The notes below the pieces were generated by a model. That model saw only the letters and a program-made list of their open reading frames with translations. It was not told where the DNA came from and did not search any database. Below are positions 1 to 6,000 of a stretch of 6,840 nucleotides of DNA, one piece after another. This stretch comes from Anaerolineales bacterium UBA4826 (GTDB lineage Bacteria > Chloroflexota > Anaerolineae > UBA4142): NCBI GenBank assembly GCA_002400365.1, contig DHFK01000194.1, positions 24,559-31,398 of the forward strand, in the 5' to 3' direction. Position 1 is the first letter of the stretch. Every line of letters starts with the position of its first letter. Position numbers and translations under genes: made by a program.

Positions 1-2421
1 GGCGTGGACGTTGCGCGCGATCGCCAGACGCAGGGCTGGGCCGATGGCTGCCCCTTCTCTGAGGATCAGCCCCGGGGTGCCGTGCTGCTCGCAGTCAGCC
101 AGCACCGGTGCGAGTTCTGCCAAGGCGTCGCGCGGTCGGTTCCATATCAGGTACAAATGGGCAAGCAGCAGATGGACATTGCCTTCCAGGGCGAAGATAG
201 AGTATTTCTGATCGAGCGCAAGCGCCTGACGCCAGGTCTGTTCCGCAGCCGCGTAGCGCCGGTCAGCCAATTCTAGCAAGCCCTGCATCCTCAGTCGCAC
301 GGCGGGCGCTTCCGGGAGTTCAGCGGGACACGCGGCGGCGCACATCTGGGCATAGATCTCGCGCGCCTCCTCCAGACGATTCTGCAGCCAGCGCGCGTGT
401 CCCACAATCCACAGGACTCCAGTGATGCCGGCTTGACTCAGCGGCATCTGCCTGGCTTGCCGAAGCATCGTTTCGAAAAAGCGATCGGCGTTGGCATAGT
501 CACCGCGCGCGGCATACGCCACGGCGACGGTCGCCGCCGCATCTTGCCCCAGGAAAGGATAGCCGCCCAGGCGCTCGTTGATCGCCAGCGCGTTCATGCC
601 GACCTGGATCGCTTGGTCCAGCCGTCCGCGCCAAAAGTGCGAAAAGGATTCGATTTCTTGAACGGCTGCCCGCAAAGGACTGTTTGGCTCGCCCAAGTGC
701 GGCGTTGCCAAACGACAAAAGCGTTCGATACATTCCAGGCCACCCGGCAGGGCGGCGAGTTGCGATTTGATGTAGAAAGCCAACATGAGCAGCACTTCGG
801 GTTTGCCGGTCTCGGCGACAGCCACTGCCGACTCCAAATCCGCCGCCGCCCGCGCGCGCTCGCCGCCGAAGAATCTCAACCAAGCGCGCGCCATCAACAT
901 CTGACCCCGGCAGCGCGGCGGGAGCGCGTATCCCAGGGCGCGCTCGATCAGCGCGCCCGCGCGCGCGAAATCGGATTGCAGAAACGCGCTGCTCGCCAGG
1001 TCTGCCAGCGACTCGCCCACGCCGGCTTGGTCGCCGATGGCTTGAAACCCCTCGACGGTGCGTTCCAGCAGCGGTTGGGCGGTCTGAAAGTCACCCTTCC
1101 AAAAAGCACAAGCGCCAAGGAGCCGAATCAGTTGAGGATGCGCGTCGCGGATTGGAATGGGCAAAGCGCGCACCCAACCGGCGAGAGTATCCAGCAAGCC
1201 CTGCTGCAGCAACTGCGCGCCGATTGCTTCGATGCGCTGCGCGGCTTGGTCCCACTGTTCTGCCGCGAGATAGTGGCTGATCGCGCGACTGGGGTTGGTT
1301 TCCGCCTCCGCTGCTCGACCGTGCAGGTCGCGCACTCGCTCCGGCATTTCTTGCGCCAGGCGCTCGCGGAGGAATTCGGCAAAGAGGGCGTGGTAGCGAT
1401 AAGCCGGCGTCTGGGGACTGGAGAGCGGAGATTGGTTGACCAAGAAGAGGTTGCGGCGGTCCAGGTCGTCGAGCAACGCCGCGGCGTCCTCCCGGCCGGT
1501 GACTGCCTGGCACAGCGCGGGCGTCAGTTCCGGGAGGATCGCGGTTTCCAACAAAAAAGCGCGCCGGTCGCGCGTTTGGCAGTTCAGCACTTCTTCCGCC
1601 AGAAAATCGAACACATAGCGGTCGGTTTGCGCCAGGTTCTGAATAAAGGCGCGGCGGCTCGCGGTGGTGGGGATGCGCTCGAGTGAGTTGGCAAGCAAGC
1701 GCAAACCGGCGGGCCAGCCCTCGGTACAGGTCTGAAGGATCGTCAGATCATCCGGCGCAAGATCCAACTTTAACTGCGCGTTGAGAAAGATGGTGGTCTC
1801 GTCCAGAGTGAAACGCAAGTCGGCGACGCGCAGTTCAGCCAGTCTGCCGCGCGCGCGTAGGCGCGGCAGCGCCAGGGGCGGGTCATGGCGGGCGCTCACC
1901 ACCACGCGCATTTGCGGCGGCAACTGCTCCAGCGCATAATCCAGCGCGGCGAAGACGCTCGGCTCGGTAATCAGATGCGCGTCGTCCAGAACCAACACGC
2001 AAGGCGCGCGCCGCATCTCCAGGATGTCGTTGATCAGCACGCCAACCACCTGCCGGACTTGCGCGCCGGGATTGGTCAGGCTGGTCAGGAGGGTACGGGC
2101 AGTCGCGCCGCAACTGGGCTGGAGTCGCTGCAGCGCGGCGATCAGATAGGTCAGAAAGAGGGCTGGGTCGTTGTCTCCTTCGTCGAGGGCAAGCCAGGCA
2201 ACCGGCTTTTCGCTTGCGGATGGTTCGGCAGTCGGAAACTGAAAACGCGCAATCCATTCGGCGACGAGAGTCGTCTTGCCATAGCCCGCGGGGGCAGAGA
2301 TGAGCGTCAGGCAGCGATCGTGCTGCTGGGCTTGACTCAGTTGGGCTAACAGGCGCGGGCGCGGCACGAGGTCAAGGCGCGGTGGTGGGGCATGGAGTTT
2401 TGACCTCACAAGCGTGGGCAT
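1..2421 (-). CDS. LAL-type (MalT-like) ATP-dependent LuxR-family transcriptional regulator, C-terminus outside window
   Basis: An uninterrupted frame of 807 codons runs from ATG at 2421 to position 1 without a stop, so the gene is partial at its 3' end. The start is backed by an AGGAGG ribosome binding site 5 bases upstream. The N-terminus is typical of the LAL/MalT branch of STAND NTPases: a RSKLHAPPPRLDLVPRPRL lead-in (residues 6-24), a Walker A loop APAGYGKTT (43-51), the VAWLALDEGDNDP motif (74-86), a Walker B-like CVLVLDDAH (141-149), the sensor-like stretch VVVSARHDPPLALPRLRARG (173-192), and further on CTEGWPAGLRLL and YRYHALFAEFLRERL. From about residue 400 it is Ala/Leu-rich helical sequence as in the TPR-like superhelix of MalT. 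Family members are usually about 850-950 residues and end in a LuxR-type helix-turn-helix, which would lie just beyond position 1. By family knowledge these are cytoplasmic ATP-switched activators that bind an inducer through the helical domain. The inducer and targets here are unknown. The divergent position next to the plus-strand genes makes local regulation possible but unproven. Confidence 0.93.
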   Translation of the reverse strand, partial: MPTLVRSKLHAPPPRLDLVPRPRLLAQLSQAQQHDRCLTLISAPAGYGKTTLVAEWIARFQFPTAEPSASEKPVAWLALDEGDNDPALFLTYLIAALQRLQPSCGATARTLLTSLTNPGAQVRQVVGVLINDILEMRRAPCVLVLDDAHLITEPSVFAALDYALEQLPPQMRVVVSARHDPPLALPRLRARGRLAELRVADLRFTLDETTIFLNAQLKLDLAPDDLTILQTCTEGWPAGLRLLANSLERIPTTASRRAFIQNLAQTDRYVFDFLAEEVLNCQTRDRRAFLLETAILPELTPALCQAVTGREDAAALLDDLDRRNLFLVNQSPLSSPQTPAYRYHALFAEFLRERLAQEMPERVRDLHGRAAEAETNPSRAISHYLAAEQWDQAAQRIEAIGAQLLQQGLLDTLAGWVRALPIPIRDAHPQLIRLLGACAFWKGDFQTAQPLLERTVEGFQAIGDQAGVGESLADLASSAFLQSDFARAGALIERALGYALPPRCRGQMLMARAWLRFFGGERARAAADLESAVAVAETGKPEVLLMLAFYIKSQLAALPGGLECIERFCRLATPHLGEPNSPLRAAVQEIESFSHFWRGRLDQAIQVGMNALAINERLGGYPFLGQDAAATVAVAYAARGDYANADRFFETMLRQARQMPLSQAGITGVLWIVGHARWLQNRLEEAREIYAQMCAAACPAELPEAPAVRLRMQGLLELADRRYAAAEQTWRQALALDQKYSIFALEGNVHLLLAHLYLIWNRPRDALAELAPVLADCEQHGTPGLILREGAAIGPALRLAIARNVHA

Positions 2422-2426
2422 GGTTT

Positions 2427-2432
2427 CCTCCT
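2427..2432 (-). promoter_or_regulatory. Ribosome binding site of the LAL regulator
   Basis: On the minus strand this reads AGGAGG, a full Shine-Dalgarno core, 5 bases before the ATG at 2421. It fixes the start of the regulator, which also matches where family homology begins (SKLHAPPPR a few residues in). Confidence 0.85.
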
Positions 2433-2462
2433 CTCCGTCAGGAACCGGCGCGTCCCAACGCT

Positions 2463-2492
2463 ATTCTACCACAACTTGCGAATCCCGAACAA
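2463..2492 (-). promoter_or_regulatory. Putative sigma-70-type promoter for the LAL regulator
   Basis: Minus-strand TAGAAT (2463-2468) matches five of six bases of the -10 consensus. It is preceded after 18 bases by TTGTTC (2487-2492), a weak -35 with only the TTG half conserved. Predicted initiation near 2456 would leave a leader of about 35 bases with the AGGAGG inside it. This is assigned by eye only; no activator site is recognised. Confidence 0.35.
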
Positions 2493-2495
2493 CTA

Positions 2496-2508
2496 GCCCG
2501 CAGCGGGC
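2496..2508. repeat. Short perfect palindrome in the divergent intergenic region
   Basis: GCCCG and CGGGC arms of 5 bases flank a CAG centre. The palindrome sits between the two outward-facing putative promoters, just upstream of both -35 boxes. It could be an operator half-site pair or simply a chance GC-rich hairpin. It has no T-run on either side, so it does not look like a terminator. Confidence 0.4.
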
Positions 2509-2513
2509 GCCAC

Positions 2514-2542
2514 TCGACATGCGCCGCGTTTTGTTATACAAT
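2514..2542 (+). promoter_or_regulatory. Putative sigma-70-type promoter for the plus-strand gene pair
   Basis: TCGACA (2514-2519, five of six matches to TTGACA) and TACAAT (2537-2542, five of six matches to TATAAT) are separated by an ideal 17 bases, in an AT-rich patch that stands out from the GC-rich surroundings. The predicted start near 2549 would coincide with the Shine-Dalgarno sequence and give a very short leader of about 11 bases. The real -10 could therefore be slightly shifted. Confidence 0.45.
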
Positions 2543-2548
2543 TAGATT

Positions 2549-2554
2549 GAGGTG
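2549..2554 (+). promoter_or_regulatory. Ribosome binding site of the DUF6391-like gene
   Basis: GAGGTG lies 5 bases before the ATG at 2560, which supports that start. Homology-like sequence (RRNHAIEHATVHVL) begins only a dozen residues later. Confidence 0.65.
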
Positions 2555-2559
2555 TTACG

Positions 2560-3066
2560 ATGAACATTTTGGAAACCGAGCCGATCTCGACCGTGCGGCG
2601 CAATCACGCCATCGAACACGCGACCGTGCACGTTCTCACCGCGCGCGATCCGAGCGCGTGCTTGATCGGGCGCGCTGATATGACGGGATTCAATATCTAT
2701 GGCGAGGTGTCGCCGGACGCGCTGGAAGCGGCGGCGCGCGAGGCGCTCGCGCGCCTGCAAAGCGGCGAGAGCGCGCTCGCGATCCATCCGCGCTGCGGCA
2801 CCAACCTCGTCGTCGTGGGCTTGCTCACCGCGCTCGCCGCGGTCTTTGCGCTTGGCCGCAAACCGAGTCTGAAGAAAATCCCGGACGCGATTCTCGCGAC
2901 GACCTTTGCCGCTTTTGTCGCGCAACCGTTGGGCTTGACGCTCCAACAACGCGTGACGACATCGCCCGACGCGCGCGGCGCGCGGATCGGCGCCGTCCGG
3001 CAATCGCCGATGGGACAAGTACAGCACGTGGACATCGTTTGGGAATCAAGTCCGGCTTTCGTTTGA
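2560..3066 (+). CDS. DUF6391-like small membrane protein of unknown function
   Basis: This complete 168-residue frame has a good ribosome binding site and ends in TGA. I recognise it as resembling the DUF6391 family, known mainly from cyanobacteria and Chloroflexota and without an assigned function. Visible hallmarks are NHAIEHATVHVL (residues 15-26), GFNIYGEV (43-50), a helical stretch ALEAAAREALARLQSGE (54-70) and HPRCGTN (76-82). A hydrophobic segment at about 83-99 (LVVVGLLTALAAVFALG) follows directly, and a second at about 108-126. No signal peptide precedes the His-rich part, so an integral membrane protein with two helices and its N-terminal domain probably on the cytoplasmic side is the simplest reading. 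HAIEH fits an HxxEH pattern and, with H76 and C79, could bind a metal, but that is inference. The next gene begins 9 bases later on the same strand, so the two are probably co-transcribed. The family assignment is from memory of its motifs, not from a search. Confidence 0.82.
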   Translation: MNILETEPISTVRRNHAIEHATVHVLTARDPSACLIGRADMTGFNIYGEVSPDALEAAAREALARLQSGESALAIHPRCGTNLVVVGLLTALAAVFALGRKPSLKKIPDAILATTFAAFVAQPLGLTLQQRVTTSPDARGARIGAVRQSPMGQVQHVDIVWESSPAFV

Positions 3067-3071
3067 GGAGG
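3066..3071 (+). promoter_or_regulatory. Ribosome binding site of the secreted mosaic protein, overlapping the upstream stop codon
   Basis: AGGAGG begins with the last base of the TGA stop of the preceding gene. Two consecutive in-frame ATG codons follow, at 3076 (4 bases away) and 3079 (7 bases away), and a GTG at 3082. The 3079 start has the more usual spacing; I annotate 3076 as the first. Either choice leaves the signal peptide intact. The overlap favours translation of both genes from one transcript. Confidence 0.8.
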
Positions 3072-3075
3072 CACC

Positions 3076-6000
3076 ATGATGGTGAAACTCGGCAGGCGAG
3101 CGCTGTTGCGCGCGCTTTGCGTTACTCTATTCGCTTTGACTCTAGTCATTCTCGGCACGCTGTCTTCCGAGTTGGCGTACGCAGCCACAGTGCGCTATGC
3201 CACACCCGGCGGCTTGACCAGTGGCGCGTGCGATTCCTGGGCGAACGCGTGCGATTTGCAGCGCGCCTTGACCGTCGCCCTCTCTGGCGATGAAATTTGG
3301 GTGCAACAGGGCACGCACACCCCCACGACCGGGACTGATCGGACCGCCACCTTTCGGCTCAAGAATGGCGTCGCGCTCTACGGTGGGTTCGTGGGGACGG
3401 AGACTCTACGCACCCAACGCAACTGGGTGACGAACGTCACCACACTCAGTGGCGAGATTGGCGCGCCGGGCATCAGCGACAACTCGTATCACATCGTCAC
3501 GGGAACCGACTTTGGCAGCACGGGAAGCCTGAACAGCACGGCAATCTTGGACGGTTTTACCATCAGCGGCGGGAATGCCAATGGCGATTCTAACCTCAAC
3601 TATGACATCGGCGGCGGGTTGTGCAATTGCGGAAATACCTATGGCAAGAGCGCCAGTCCCACCGTACGCAACATCATCTTTAGCAACAACGCCGCCTCGT
3701 ATGCCGGCGGCGCGCTATTCAATTGGTACGGCAGCAGTCCCACGCTAACTAATGTCACGTTCAGCAATAACACCGCCGTATCGCTCGGGGGCGCAATGGA
3801 CAACTACCGGCAAGCCAACCCGACGCTGACGAACGTGACCTTCATGGACAACACGACGAACGGATGGGGCGGCGCGTTGTCCGCGCGCGGCGCGGGAGGC
3901 GCGATCGAAGGCAGCAACCCGACGCTGATCAACGTTACCTTCACGCGCAATTCCGCCTGGGAGGGCGGCGCAATCCACCACGAGGAGAACAGCAACCCGG
4001 TTCTGACGAACGTTACGCTGGTCAACAACTCTGCCCGCAACGCCGGCGGCGCGATCTCCAACATCAACACAGGCACCCCAGGTGATTACAGCGGTTTCGC
4101 TTACGTGCGCAATAGCATCGTGTGGGGCAACACCGCGCCCACCAGTCCGCAAATCCAGAATGACCCCAGCGACAGCGCGCGCGTCATTTACAGCGATGTT
4201 CAGGGCGGCTATGCCGGCACGGGCAACATCAGTACCGATCCCTTGCTGGGCGTGCTCGGCAACTATGGCGGCGCGACGCAGACGATTCCCATTCTCGCCG
4301 GCAGCCCGGCGATTGATACCGCCAGCGACTCTGTCTGCCCCGCGACCGATCAGCGCGGCGTGTTGCGTCCGCAGGGCGCGCACTGCGACATGGGCGCGTA
4401 CGAGTTCATACCTCAGATCTTTAAACTCGCGCCAAGTCCGATCACGTACACGATCGGCGCGACGATCACGTACGACATTCGCATCAACTTGGCGGAAGGC
4501 GTCACGCAAAACCTGGTCGTCACCGATACGCTACCTTCTGTCCCCGCCGGCGGCTTGGTGTACGTCAGTCATCAGGTCATCACGACGGCAGCGGCGAGCA
4601 ACGGTCACTTGATTGCCGACTTTAACGGGACTGTCACGCCTTCGCCCATTTTCACGAACTCTAGCCCGACCCTGCTCTTTGACTTTGGCAGTCCGACAAC
4701 GCCTACCGACAACGACCCGACGAACAAAGCGTTCCTGCTCCGACTCGTCGTACGCGTCGCGGATGTTCCCGGCAATCAAGCCGGCTCGACGCTCACCAAT
4801 ACCGCCGCGCTGCGTTACACCGGCGCGGACAACGTGTCTGGCGGATCGCAGGTGGTTACGGTCGTCGAGCCAAAGATGGAAATCGGCAAGACGATCACGC
4901 CGAACCGCGCCGCGGCAAACGATACGGTCACCTTCACGCTGGTCGTAACCAACTCCGGCACGAGCGCGGCGTACGATGTGATCGTCGGCGACCCCTTGTC
5001 GAACAACTATTTTACCGCGATCACGGAGGGAACGACGCCCACCGGCTTCACCTTTGGCAAGGTTCCGGGTCCCACCACGACAACCGTGCAGTACACCAAC
5101 GGCACGCTCGCGGCGGGCGACAGCGCAACCTTCACGTTCAACGCGGCGCTGACCGCCGGCGCACCGCCGGACCTCGTCATCGCGAACACGGCGAGCATCA
5201 CCCAAGCCAAAACCTTGCCCGCCGGCATTCCGAACGCGCGCAACGAGCCAACCGTGAGCGCGAGCGCGACGCTCACCGTCACGGTGCCCGACCTGGCGGT
5301 TACCAAGACCGATGGCGTGAATCGCGCTTTGCCCGGGCAAACTCTCGTCTATACGATCACCGTGTCTAACATTGGCGGACGCGACGCGACCGGCGTCGTG
5401 CTGACCGACACGATCTCGGCATACACGACGTTCGTGAGCGCGAGCGGCTCGTACAGCCGCAACGGCAATACGCTGACCTGGAGCGCGTTCGATCTGGGCT
5501 CGGGCTTGAGCACGACCCGGTGGGTCACCGTCACCGTGACTAGTCCCCTGTCGCCGAACGTGCTGTCCATCACCAACACCGCGCGCGCTGCGGACGATGG
5601 CGCGCACGGCGCCGATCCAACCCCGGCAGACGATATAGCCAGCGATACAGACCCAACGTTCTATCGTGATTACTTTCCATGGATCTCCCGGATGGCGCCT
5701 CCCACTCCCACGCCAACTCCAACGCGAACAAGTACGCCGACGCCATCTATCACGCCCACGCCGACGCCGACGCGCGTGATGATTGCGCCCCAGGGTATGG
5801 TCTCGGACCTGGCAAACGACCACCTGTACCTGGTCAGCAACGGCGATGGCTCGGTAGATATCTTTAAGGAGAGTACGCTCACTAACAACGCCTTGCCGCT
5901 CAAAAAAGTCGCCGTCGGCAGAGGCCCGTTTGGCATCGGCTTGATCAACAACAAGGTGTACGTTGCCAACTATGGCAGCGACACGGTCAGCGTGATTGAC

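Noticed and set aside
397..1686. Plus-strand open frame of 429 codons
   Set aside because: It is exactly antisense, in the same codon register, to the LAL regulator. Its stop at 1684-1686 is the complement of a TCA serine codon. It stays open only because the regulator rarely uses TTA, CTA or TCA. Its Arg/Gln-rich product resembles no family, and the same holds for the frames at 4-276 and 1885-2349.
2496..2508. GC-rich hairpin as a transcription terminator
   Set aside because: It lies between two divergent gene starts where no transcript should end, has only 5-base arms, and no T-run follows on either strand.
2575..2621. HxxEH motif as evidence for an M16-type zinc peptidase
   Set aside because: The protein is only 168 residues, has two hydrophobic segments and shows none of the downstream M16 features. 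The motif alone supports at most a metal-binding guess.
2542..3027. Minus-strand open frame of 161 codons across the DUF6391-like gene and its promoter
   Set aside because: Same-register antisense of the small membrane protein gene. It has no ribosome binding site or family resemblance, while the sense frame has both. The overlapping frame at 2697-3188 is rejected for the same lack of support.
5701..5775. CCN-ACN tract as a CRISPR or other non-coding repeat array
   Set aside because: The tract is in frame within a long coding region, has no spacers, and translates cleanly into a Pro/Thr linker between two recognisable domains.
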